Of a stretch of DNA of 64,000 bases, positions 36,201 through 48,000 are shown piece by piece. The stretch spans positions 28,458,281 through 28,522,280 of the forward strand of contig CM034605.1 in NCBI GenBank assembly GCA_020091685.1. The letters are read 5' to 3'. The notes under the pieces were generated by a model. It searched no databases and had not been told where the DNA came from. It was given only the letters and a program-made list of their open reading frames with translations. Each line of letters begins with the position of its first letter. The first letter of the stretch is position 1. The translations under genes were made by a program, and so were the position numbers. This DNA comes from Lutjanus erythropterus. Lineage: Eukaryota; Chordata; Actinopteri; Lutjaniformes; Lutjanidae.

Positions 36201-39200
36201 TGGAGGAGAGGGTCAACCTGTTCTACAACTTTGTGAAAGTAAATGTTCCCCGACATTTGATTCTTAATTAGACTTTACTGAAAAGGTCCGTGCTGTGCGC
36301 CCTCTCCACGTCTACTAATGTTGCTATAATGATGGAGACACAACTGCCAAGGTCGAGTTAATCAAGATTCTTCACTATAGGATTGCAACTAATTGCTGTT
36401 ATTTTCTATTACTTAGTCTGTTGAGAAACCCTTCAGTGTGTAACGTGATGCTGAATGACTCTAGCAACTCTTGTTAGGGGAAATTTGTCAAAGAATAAGC
36501 GTGAGACCATACACAAAAAGTATACTGAAGTATTTATTAATGAACTAAAGAAGAATCACTCAACAAGTTTAGATCTTTAACTTCTTTTGTTGTTTGACGA
36601 ATAGATTAATCTTTTAGCACTGCTTGAAAGTTTAAGTCAGAAGAAGGAAACATCTGTGAGGAGAAAAAAATCTTAAGCTTTACCAGCTTTATTATTGGCA
36701 TGTAGGTATAAATTCTCTCACATGATGGGAACACTCAGAATATATCTTGTTTCCACCCTCTAACTTTACTGCTTTCTGTTTCCAGCAAAAGAAGGAGAGT
36801 GGAACCATCGACGGAGCCGATAAGGAGATCTTGGCGGAGGCGGAGCGTCTGGATGTGAAGGCCATGGGCCCCCTCATCCTCAGCGAGCTGCTCTTCAACG
36901 AGAACATCCGCGACCAGATCAAGAAGTACAAACGGCACTTCCTGCGAGTGAGTTGAATAATGCCTGACTGCGGTTGTCGTTGGGATTGAAAAGTGAAACG
37001 TCATACTCTCCCGCAGCTGAAAACAGTTCTGCAGTAAATTTTCCACCTGAGCTGAGTCGACAGTGTTGTTGCTTTTTATGACATTAGAGCGATTGTTGGG
37101 TATTTGTCTCATGATTTTTATGATTTTCACCTCAGTTCTGCCACAACAACAAGAAGGCCCAGAAGTACCTGTTGGGAGGTTTCGAGTGTGTCGTGAAGCT
37201 GCATCAGGTCCAGCTGCTGCCTCGTGTTCCCATCATCCTCAAAGACCTGTACGACGCAGACATGCTGGAGGAAGATGTCATATTTGCCTGGGCAGAGAAG
37301 GTGAGTGTGGGAGTGAGGCTGTAACCTTATACTGAACTTTAAATAAATATTACACTTGCATAACGGTCAAAGCACTGTGCTTTTTGACCCAGACGAGGAA
37401 GGAATGAAATGCTGCACATGGATGTTGTTTTGGACAAAAAAATCAAGAAAAATGAGTAGAAATTTCTAAGTTGTGAGCATTAACTGATAAAATCACAAAA
37501 AGCAATGTTAGTATCTGCTCTGTGTTTTGTTCTGATTATTTGATTCCATGAGTGTAAAGCTTAATCCAACTGTTTAATTAGAATCATCACCAATCATGGT
37601 TATCAACCAGTAATTCCCCTGGACGCAGTTGGATAAACCTACAATTTATCAGAGGAATTAAATGTGTCCCGTTGTGCTGAGTGACTAATGCAAGTTGGTG
37701 TGTGGTTTGCACCGTTCTAAGCAGGAAAAATTGGCAGCTTGGTCATGAACTTTCTCAAATTACAGCTAAACAGTCAGTAATACGTTTCTGAAAACATTTA
37801 AGGAGAGACACAGGCAGTTTCGCCTGACAGTCTGACAGTTTTGCAAGCCAGAGACTTTTACAATATTAAAATCATATCAAACCTGCCTCATATTAAATAA
37901 ACGGTTGGGATTAATCTGACAAGGGCTGGTGGAAATTTATCTGAAGGAAAATGGGGCCAGACATACAAAACCTGAACTTGCAGATTTCTTCTGCTTCTCA
38001 CGCTATGAACATGCACCAGTTTTACACATTTAATACTAAAATTCAGATTTTTATCAGGCAGTATAGGTGGAGAAAACATCAAATATCTGTCTTGAAAGTT
38101 TCCAATTAATGAGTTGAATTGCCCCTTAATAACTGTTGCTCATTTTCATGTTATATAATTTGCTGTATAAACGATGAACAGTGGGCAGCTAATTTTACTT
38201 GGAGCACAGCCTTAAATAGCTTTAAGAGGAAAAGCTGTTAACAGAAGGCAGGAGACGTGCAGAAGATAAACTATTAAAATCACCTCTACTAATGCTGTGG
38301 ATTAAATGCGTCTCAAGCAGAGGTGTTTGGATTATCTGTCTTCGTCCTTAATTTACAGGGCAACACTTAATTAGACTGTCGATGATTTAACGTGAGCCGT
38401 GACCAACCTGACTGTTTTTGTCCACCAGGTTTCTAAGAAGTACGTCTCTAAGGAACTTGCCAAAGAGATCCACGCCAAGGCTGCTCCGTTTGTCAAATGG
38501 CTGAAAGAGGCAGAGGAGGAGAGCGAGGGCAGCGAAGAAGAGGAGGAGGAGGAAGATGAGAACGTAGAGGTAACAGACAAACTTTGTTTTACAGTCTCAT
38601 GTTTACCTGAAGTGGTCCCTCGGCTGCTTTTCAGCTTATATTTCTAAAGTAGAAAGCTTTAAAAACAAATATCAGTGGCTGCAGTGCATACAGATGTGCA
38701 GTCAGTCCACTTCTCAACAAACCAGTTCAGCAAAACGTTGAAATTTTCTTTTTACGTGCAGTTATCAAAAGTCTCCCAAAAGTACTTCGGACTACCAAAC
38801 CTGGACTGAAGACTCAGGCTGCGTATCATTCAAAGGTTTTAGATACAGATACCAGTAACTATACTGGTTCTTGAACAGTTCTCTTTTTTTTTTTTTTTTT
38901 TTTCTTACAAAATTAAAATTAAATCACATTATGGTACAAATGATTAGATTAGTTTTTCAGATTTTTACATGCTAAGAAGTTTCATAACATAATATACTCT
39001 TTACCACAAAGTGATTAAACTTCCATTACAGCTTTTTAGTTCTATGTTTTAGCACCTTGGCTCTTTTCCACTCAAAGCAGTTTTACAACAGAAAAAATAC
39101 AAATCACAACCTGGATATTTCCTCCTGAGGTACCAATGACAAGGCATTTTTTGATACTCAATAGTACTGAAGCAGTTTGGTCAAGTATCAATGTTGAACA

Positions 39201-39769
39201 CGATATTTTGTGTTCAGCAGTTAAACATGAAATGAGCAATATTTATATATTCATAAATTGTGGAGTTTGTAAATGAGGGAGCAGGGGTGGGTGCTGTGAT
39301 TTTTGATCCAGGTAAGTGGAAACACATCGGACATAAATTATTAGTCAAAGCAGAGTATTAAAACATGTCCGGAGGGAATATTTAAAGACTAAATACTGAA
39401 TACCTGATCAGTGTCGTACTCTTCTTTAGTAATTCTTTTAATCAGTCATAAGTTTGTTTTATTGGACAAACTTATGTTACAGCTGCTTGTGTTATAACAT
39501 TAGAAAACTTTCTGTTAAGTTCTTTTGTTAAATAATAAAAAGGTTTTGTTGTAAAACACTTTATTACCAAAACCTGGCTCCTCAGTGTTATTGAAGACAC
39601 CAGTGTGAGTTAAACGTTAACTGTAATTTCAAACCCCCGTGGTCAATGTAAATCTGTTTCCTGTCCTCAGGTGGTGTACTCGTCCTCTGCCCGCGAGCTC
39701 ACAGTGGAGACGGTGAAACCGGACACGCCTGAAAAAGACGAGGACGACATTGACATTGATGCGATCTGA
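33212..39769 (+). CDS. eif5: Eukaryotic translation initiation factor 5, 432 aa
   Basis: Coding exons: 33212-33283, 33502-33583, 34679-34851, 35052-35163, 35282-35412, 36077-36238, 36786-36947, 37136-37300, 38429-38569, 39671-39769. The sum is 1299 nt, 433 codons with the stop; human eIF5 has 431 residues. The N-terminal GTPase-activating domain starts [18 protein letters not shown] with the arginine finger Arg15, and a zinc ribbon follows (CPEC ... CKAC). A lysine-rich linker ([14 protein letters not shown]) leads to the C-terminal W2/HEAT domain, which ends in acidic/aromatic boxes ([11 protein letters not shown], then a run of Glu and DIDIDAI). eIF5 stimulates GTP hydrolysis by eIF2 in the scanning 43S complex and sets start-codon stringency. 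The gene is intact. Confidence 0.98.
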
Positions 39770-39880
39770 GAGACTCGGACGACAACAATGATGATGCTTT
39801 TCTTGTGTTGTGGCTTTGACTCACGATGCCCTGTACCACCTAAATGGCTGGCCTTTCCCTCCTTTACTGGACCCCCCACT

Positions 39881-39881
<1 letters not shown>

Positions 39882-39962
<81 letters not shown>
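39882..39962. repeat. (CA)n microsatellite in the eif5 3' UTR
   Basis: About 40 uninterrupted CA units start some 112 bases after the eif5 stop and will be present in the mature mRNA. Homopolymer C and T runs follow at 39978-39986 and 40158-40181. Confidence 0.95.
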
Positions 39963-39967
<5 letters not shown>

Positions 39968-40202
39968 CACAAACCTTACCCCCCCCCACCAACGCTTTGT
40001 GGCATGACTTAACATAGCGCTTTACTTGCTGCACATTAACTCTGTAATTTTGAGATGTATTCAGTTGATGAAATGAAGTCGCTTTGGAGGTTTTAATCAT
40101 GGGTGTTTGGGGATCAATTTGACTGCACAGTTTTTTTTGTTGTTTTTTTTGTTTGGGGTTTTTTTTTTTTTTTTTTTTTTTGGTCCCTGTATTTTTCCAG
40201 TC

Positions 40203-40208
40203 AATAAA
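40203..40208 (+). terminator. eif5: Polyadenylation signal of eif5
   Basis: Exact AATAAA about 434 bases after the stop codon, preceded by a T-rich tract. Confidence 0.75.
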
Positions 40209-43200
40209 GAATGAATGTTTTGCTATCCACCACACTTTATTGTTAATTTGTGATGATCACTGTTAAATCTTTAATTTGATGAACGGACAACTTTGTTTTT
40301 CTGTAGAGGTGAGCAGGTTGTAATGTGAAAACGTTACAGATGACGGTTCCTGCAGTCACGTACGGAAGAGCTGCAGTTTAACCAAGAAGGTAATCATTTC
40401 AATAGTTGATGGTCATTTGAAAGCAAAAATGCCAAAAACTTTAGTTTGCCTCCAGCTTCTCAAAGGTCAACATTTGATTGTTTTCTTTGACCTCTTTAAT
40501 AGTAAACAATAGTTTTGGGGGTTTGAACAGTCAAATATCTTGTGATGACCATTTTTTCACTATTTTCTGCCATGAAATTAGAAATTGAAGGGTTATTTAA
40601 ATGTCCAGTAATATTTTTTCACGTTAAACAGGAGACCTGACAGGCCAATCTCTTATTTTGACAGTTTACCTAACAGTTCATACAACATTTCAAAATACAC
40701 TCGTTTTGAGATTAAATATGTAAAAAAAAAATTGGGCATTTTAAGGAAAAATCAATTGAATCAAATGTCTTATCAATGATGACTTCAACCTTCTTTATAG
40801 GGATGTGTGGACACAAAACTGCAGGGAAAAGCTTTAGTAATGTGGAAATGTTAAAGCAGTAGTGGAGGTTGTTCAGATCCTTAAGGAAACACTGTAAAAA
40901 TATTACAAGTAATACATCAAGTACAAGTGTTCATATTCATTTTTAACCAAATACCCAGAAATCAAATCGAAGTACGTTTAAATTCAGTCTAGACAGCAGA
41001 AGAAAAATTTATATTTTTATAACTCAAAATTCTTCTTCTGTTGAGAACTTGAGGTAAAATGATCGCAGACTCCCTAAAACCTTCACATGTCCTGCAGACG
41101 GGTGTGGTTGTGCAGGACGTAGCAGCGCTCGCTTCAGCAACTTCATGAGTGAGATCTGTGACTTTCTCAGCCCGAGTACACGACAAAAATTGGACTGAGA
41201 GGCAAATGTGGGTAAATTTTATTAAGAAAGCTTGGAAAATTCTTGCAATATGAGATATGTTTATATGATGTTTGCAATTCCAATTGGATAAGATATTACA
41301 CTGATATCAGATTATATCTTGTCCAGATATTTTAGCACTGTTTAGTTCAGGGGCATAAAACCCAAGTAAACTCAGTTTATTTACGTCTCCAGTAAAATGT
41401 TATGACGCTCAGTTTGAGAATTAATCTGCAGTCAGGTGAAAGTCATTTGACACTGCAGTGAAGTCTTAATGTTAGGTGAAGCTGCAGCGGTTCAGTATTA
41501 CAAAGAGCCAAAATCTAAGTGTATCATCGTTAATTGATGATCACAAAAGTACAAAAAAAATCTCTGTTTGAAGTTACAGTCAGGCAGGAGGTCTCCTGTG
41601 CCTTTAATTTTGGGTTTAAGGCAAAAATTAGGTTAGTAAACAACTTTTTAGGTCACAGTTTTGCCACTTTATCCAGAGAGTGATGAGACTGTGTAGTAGG
41701 CACAACCCTGTGTGTGAGAAGCAGGATGTAAAACTCCACCCCGGGCAAAACACCATGATTTTAGGGAGTCCCAGAACAATTCTACTCCTCTGAGCATGTG
41801 CAAAGTAAGTGTCATCACTCAGGCTTCTTTCTGATTGGAGAAACTGAATGGTTACAATAGCCCCTGTTACAACTGGCCCCACTCCTCCCTACCTAAGTGT
41901 AGTACTTGAGTAAATTTACTTTTCAGTTATTTTCCACTACTGGTAACTCGTAACTGAAGCTGTCAGATATATGTAAAAAGTAAGTAAAAAGTAAATTTCC
42001 CTCTGAAATGTCGTAGAGTAGAAGTAAAGAAAAAAAAAAATGGAAAATACTCGAGTAAAGTACAAATACATAAACCTTTTACTTAAATACTTAAGTAACT
42101 GTACTTAGTTACATTCTACTACTGTGTGTAAGTAGATAAATATTGTCCAGAAACTCGTTGTGTTCATGTAAAGTCGAATAGAAAGAATGAGAAGGAGTTT
42201 TTGTCTTGTTATTCTGTTTCCTCCCTTTAATAGGTGAATTAGTGAATGACGTATAATTCAATTAAAACAAAATCCTAATTTCCTTTGAAGTCAAGTTAAT
42301 TCCCACAGAGACGTTTCCTCCTGAGTGATGACAGTCCTCTCTGTACTTTCTGGTCCAATGGGACTGAGGTCAGCCGGTTTCCTCACTTCCTCCACCCGTT
42401 CAGCTGGACACACTCATGCTGCGTTCATGGGCTGTCGGAGATATATAATCTAACCTTTCAGCACAACAAACCACACTATCTGATGGTAAGTATTGTGCAT
42501 ATATTTTGGAGCTGCATTTTGTTTGAAGTTACTTTTTCAAATTTACTGTGTCATGATTTTAAATAACTTGGAAATTCTGAGTAAATACACGTTAAATAAA
42601 GGGGGACGTGCACACACCACACAGAAAGACTCTAATAAGGATTATATCCAGGATTTTAGAAGTCAGGAGTCCTAATTCCCTCAACACAACTCCACCCAGA
42701 TAAAACAGTTTGACGAGCCATTAGGAAAAAAAATAAAATCACACAATTTCACATTTAATTTGGTTAATTCTTACCTTTTAATTATATATTCTGACAATTT
42801 TATCCACCTATATTGATGGTCTGGTGACAGACATTTAATTCTGATGGAGAATAAATCCTCCAGTTCAGCCTAAGAAATATCAGAATCAGTGTCAAAGAAT
42901 AATTATACATATAAATACACTATTTTTAAAGGAACAGTTCACCCCACAATTGAAAATATATGTTTTACTCTTACCTGTTTGTGCTTTTTATCCAACTGCA
43001 AAGTTTTCATGTGAGTCGCCACGTTTTGGAGATATTGGCAGTAAAGACGCCTATCTTCTCTCCAATATAATAGAACTAGATGACACATAGTTTGTGGTGT
43101 TCAAAGTGCCAAAAAAAAAAAAAAATTTTAAAAACTCAACAGCAATATGTCTTTCCAGAAATCGTGGCCCGGTTACTCAAGAAAATCCACAGACCTTGTT

Positions 43201-44400
43201 ATGAGCAGTTTCACATATGAAATATTTTCTTTTAAACCTGCCAATCTTTATCGCCACGTAGAAGGACGTGTGCATCTACCCATGGACGAGAGATTACAGC
43301 TCAGCCGAGGAGGACGCCATTCATGTTTACATCCTCTGCTGTCACAAGCACAAGCCTCTCATCCATGACTAGATGCACGCTTCATTCTGCACAGTGATAC
43401 AGTTGGTGGGTGTACTTCAGTATAGAGAAAGTAGTTCCTTATACTTATATTTTGAGTAACCAGGTCATGAATTTTGGAAAGAGACATTTATTTATCATTT
43501 AAAAGACAAAGCATTCTCTGGCTCCTACTTCTCTAATGTGAGGATTTGCCATTATTTTCTGTTTTATATGATTGTAAACTGAATATGTGCAATGAGGATA
43601 ATGTGTTAACTTTTGAAATGTGGGGAAAATGAGCATTTTTCCCAACTTTTTTTTTTTTTTGAAAATTACAGTAGAAATTTGCTGCATAGTTTCACAAAAA
43701 GATACTTGAGTACTTTGACATTATATTCAACTTGTAGAAAATAAATAAATAAATCTTCTAATCAACTAATTGAGACAATAATTGATAGAACAGTGGTGGA
43801 AAGTAACTAAATACATTTACATAAGGTGCAATTTTTTACATCTTTACAACTTATACTGAAATATATACATAAACTTACATTTTTGCAAGGATCCCTCAAA
43901 TATGGTTATTTTATTATTATTATTGTTGTTGTTGTTGCTGTTGTTGTTTGTTTTATTTATTTAGTTTATGCTATTATTCTCTCACCTCATTGCCTTTAGT
44001 TTACTGTATAATTTATTATTGAGTTGTTAGAGGGAATAAGTTGCACTGCTCTTGCATAATTGAGAATTTGAAAATAAAATATTTCAAAAATAAGTAGCAT
44101 AAAATGGAAATAATTCATTGATGTACAAGAACCTCAAATTTGTACTTATGTACATTACTTGAGATTCCATCACTGCTGCAAGCTGCCATTCTTCATAAAG
44201 TACTGATTACTTTGATACTTTAAGTACATTTTGCTGATATTTCTATGCTGAATAAAGTACAGCAATAATACAGTATTTTTAGAGTATGGTATTTCTACTT
44301 TTTTGTAAGTAAAGGAATATTAAATTCTTAATGAAAGAGTCAGCTGTTGTTCTGTCTGCTGATGAGAAAACTCTGACGTCGGAGGTCCGTGAACGCAGCC
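40209..44400. other. Intergenic region between eif5 and mark3
   Basis: No coding exon is supported. The content is mostly fish repeats: fragments of the AGTACTTGAGTAAATTTACTT-type repeat near 40850-40980, 41890-42125 and 43795-44270; a TTAA foldback copy at about 42926-43490; an ATT/GTT microsatellite near 43911-43948; and GCTGCGTTCA words facing each other near 42418 and 44388. Confidence 0.5.
42926..43490. mobile_element. Foldback relative of the TTAA miniature element, decayed
   Basis: The start TTAAAGGAACAGTTCACCCC and the words CAAAGTGCC and CTCAACAGCAATATGTCTTTCC match the 288-bp element at 32656-32943. Two arms, 43145-43180 and 43440-43484, are inverted copies of each other (GTTACTCAAG against TTTGAGTAAC). 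The right end is not clean. Confidence 0.55.
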
Positions 44401-45015
44401 TAATCCAGCCCAGCCGCTGAGTAGCCATTTTGGTCCCACCTAAAACAGACAGACCAGCTTCACTTTGGGCCGTCGGAGATGGAAGAAACCGAGTCGACGG
44501 CGAGTATTTCAGCCACCCAAACCTTTTAAATCCCTCCAAGAAACATCTACAGGTGACACTCGACGCCATGGCTTGTTTCTAGACTGAGTTGTTTTTGGGG
44601 GAAAAAAAAACAAGCCCGGGGCGATTTTTGGAAGTGGCGACCGACAGCGCCTTGACGTTAGTTTAGTTAGCTTCACTGACTCAAACCCAAGCGGACAGAC
44701 GGACACTGATTTCGTTCGCCTGTCGAGTTTGAACACAGGCCATGAACGGTATGTACGCGCCATGAAAATACTGAACACGGGGATTATTATGCTCTTTAGT
44801 GAGGATTTTTTCGGTCCCTAACAGTTGAGGTGCTCGGCTCTAACACGTCCGGTCTGGTTTGAAAATTGTCACGATCCATGCTGAGACCGTTTCCCCCGGA
44901 GAGAGCTGCAAGGCAAAGCAATAATCTCATTTTTCCGCTGTCGGATTGAAGAAGGTGTCGGCGGATTTTTTTTTGGACTTCAGACGGTGGCTGGTGGAAG
45001 AAGGACGAATAAAAT
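44401..45015 (+). promoter_or_regulatory. mark3: mark3 promoter and 5' UTR region
   Basis: A CpG-richer stretch upstream of the mark3 start codon without a TATA box. A possible 16-codon upstream ORF lies at 44479-44529. A second splice-like site, CATGAACG/GTATGT at 44747, is phase-incompatible with the next coding exon and is not used in the model. Confidence 0.4.
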
Positions 45016-48000
45016 ATGTCAACAAAAACTCCTTTGCCTACGGTCAACGAGAAGGTGACGGAAAGTGTAAGTATAAAGGGTTGATTATTGGGATATTTAT
45101 CTGTAAAATATCATTGAATGGCATCTAGAAGGAGGTTGATGTTACACTTAAATTGTGGGTCGTTAATGCCTTTTGTTGCATTATTAGACTGGATGATAGT
45201 TAATTGTTTCACACTTCGTTGGTAAATCGTAAACATGCATATTCTCTACTTCTAACACGCCCTTTAATTTTATCCTGTGTCCATTTTGAGATTTATTTAA
45301 TGTAAATCTTATTTTTTATCAGCGAGTGGTAAGTTTTCATGTGACTGTAGGTAATTAGGATGTAGTCAGGATATTTAGGCCCAGCCACGAACAAAACTAC
45401 AGTACTTTGCCTGCTGGTTCTGGCAGGCAACAGTAGTTTGTGTTCTGGCTCCCCATTGGCTGCCCCAGCTGTCACTCAAAGGTTTCAACCGTTCAGCTTC
45501 CAAATATGGGCTTCAGTAGACCCGCCTCCGCGTGACAACAGAATATCCTGTCTGGAAGAGCCTTGTCAAGGTGGCGACAACGTAACAATTATAGCTTCCG
45601 GTCTGGATTTTCAAAATTAAACTAATCTCTAACGCGTGATACAGGCATAGGGAAATTGCAGCAAGCATTGAACAGTTTATGTTGTTATCATGTTCTCCTT
45701 ATTAACATAAAGACATTAAAATGTGCAAAAGAGATTTCATTGTAGCTGCAACTGTTTTTTTTAGTTATCAGGTAAAATATCAATTGTTTAAAATAATTCA
45801 GCTTCACTTCTTCAAAGCCTAAGGTGACATCTTTGAATTGTTTGTTTTTGCTTTTTTTGTTGTTGTTTTGGATAAATATTCCATAACCCTTTTCAGCCAA
45901 TAATAGCCACTTTACCATTCTAAATGTATTGCACATTTTAACTGAATTGTTGAGTAAACACAAGAAACTGTGATGAATGGTTATTTCCATCCATTACCGT
46001 TATGTGGCTATTAGGATTATTACTTAGTGGCACCAGTGCTCCAATTAGAGAACCATTATACTGGTGCAGAGAAGAGGATGCAACAAGATGATGCGATGAG
46101 CTATGAGGAGACTGTCAGAGCAGAAACAGCTGATCAGTGTGTGTATAAATGATCACTTTGTCAGGACTTACACAAGTGCATTAACCCTGTTTTGGAAAAG
46201 GCAAGAATTTTTCAAACTGTGCAAAAAAAAAAAAAAACATTGATAAAAAGAAGCTTAATGATTTAAAACACAGAAAATCAGAAAATCCTCACATTGGAAA
46301 AGCTGAAACAAGATGTCAGATTTGCTGTATATTTGACTGCAATTGACTGCTGTTTTTTTGGTCAGTGATTAATCAGCAAATCTTTGAGCTTCAAACTACA
46401 TAGTCGATGAATCTTTTCTTCTTCTTCCCTTTTTTCAATATCATAAAGTGATGTCTTCAACACTTAAAAACTGTTTTTTTTATATATAAAACAGTTTAGT
46501 GGCAAATCATCACATTTAAGGAGCAGCAACCAGTAAATATTTGGCAGTATAACTGTAAATGACTAACGATAAAGTTCTGAATTACTCCCAAACATACACC
46601 TGCTAACACTATGGATGTGTAGTAGTTGTTTATCTTACTTTCTGGACCACTCATGTGCAGACGGTATTCGGTAGCTTCATTTTGCATAGTGGCTTTGTGG
46701 AGATGTCTGGGCAGTCACATCAAATTGGATTTATAGGGATATCTGCACAGATATGGATGGATATAGATGTATGAAATGAAGAAAAGCAGCAGCTCCTGAC
46801 AATTGAGATGCTGAAAACAACAAATCTTTGGCATTTTCGCTCAATAAATGCACACAAGTAAGTGGTCATCAGAATTATTGGGCTTTAATTTGCTGGCGAT
46901 CGACTAATTGTTTCAGTGCTATATAACATTAACTCTTGTCAGGAAATGAAGCAATATGAGCCACTGTACATACATTTTTTATTACCCTGCTCAACCTTTA
47001 AATTGCACAACCTTTAAAACCTATATAGCTGCTTTATTCATTCTCGTAATGCTGTAACACCACACTCCATCTTTGTCAGCATTTTCTGTTTGGCATCTGT
47101 TGAATTCAGTTGTTTGTATAAATTCAAACTCAACTTTTCTCCTTCTCGTTGTATCCTCGCCATACATTCCTTTATTCTCCCCATATCCCATCTGTTTAAC
47201 TGCAACCGTGTAATGTCCACATGTGATATCATGAGAATCTCATGACTCATCACGGTAGCAGCAGCAGAGAGTCAGCTGGAGATAAGACTTATCCTGCACA
47301 AACACAGCACTGTGGGTGATAAGATGTGGTGAAACTTTATTGATCCACCTTGGAGAAATCAGGCCACTTCAGTAGCTGCATATGCAAAGATTTAATCGAT
47401 TGAAAACATGGCTTGAAACCAGAAGCAATAACGAAAACGGAAGAAATAGCAATTTTTCTGTGGAGCAAAAGATAATTTATGGAAGTCATTTTTTTCAAAG
47501 AAAAATGGCAAACATTTGGTGGTTCAGGTTCTCAAATGTCCTCAATCAGGTTCCCTATTGCCTACAGATTGTTTTGATTTATAAGTGGTTACCAAATAAC
47601 AACAAAGCCTAAAGTTAACTCTCAGGTTTAATCTTAGCTGCAAGCAAGATGTTGTCGGCTCTTGTTATGGTACTCCAGAAACATTTTTTTGGAAACTTGA
47701 CATGCCTTTGAAAAACAACCTTGTGTTATCCTTCATGCACTAAAAACTTGTTGCTTGAGTTTCGCCTGATGAAGCTGACCAACTAAAGTCCTATGTCCAA
47801 AATAACTGAAGCACTCGCTCGCGTTACCGGTCATAAACTTTGCCTTTACCGGCCAGCATTTTCTTGTGAGTGCCTGATCGGTACTGCACATTTACTACTC
47901 TCAACAGAGTGGAGATGGCTCGCTCCTTAGCAACATCCATCTTCAACGATGTGAAAAAAAACCTGTGTGTTTAAAAGGCCATTATCTACGTTATTTTCCA

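Noticed and set aside
36728-36737. GGAACACTCA in an eif5 intron as a SNORA28 guide
   Set aside because: It fits the 5' guide strand but lies only about 50 bases from the next exon, leaving no room for the rest of an H/ACA RNA.
33284-39670. An H/ACA snoRNA (human EIF5 hosts SNORA28) in the eif5 introns
   Set aside because: I searched the introns by eye for the expected guide complements to 18S rRNA and hinge/ACA boxes. One ACA-like fold in the 36948-37135 intron has a CTGCGG/CCGCAG stem and an AAAACA box, but its pockets do not match the expected targets. A covariance-model search would settle it.
39788-40012. Frames of repeated Thr-His or Val-Cys near the eif5 stop
   Set aside because: They are translations of the CA microsatellite in the eif5 3' UTR.
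43147-43368. 73-codon plus-strand frame between eif5 and mark3
   Set aside because: It lies in the arms of a decayed foldback repeat and shows no protein-family features.
42418-44405. Inverted GCTGCGTTCA words as the ends of one 2-kb transposon
   Set aside because: The matching part is only about 12 bases, no target duplication is visible, and the interior is made of unrelated repeats. Two separate repeat fragments are more likely.
44740-44748. CATGAACG/GTATGT as a second mark3 coding first exon
   Set aside because: It would leave phase 1, which does not fit the phase-0 acceptor at 51887.
47038-47253. 71-codon minus-strand frame in mark3 intron 1
   Set aside because: It reads smoothly but has no domain, splice support or repeat relation that I can recognise. 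Intronic and antisense, most likely chance.
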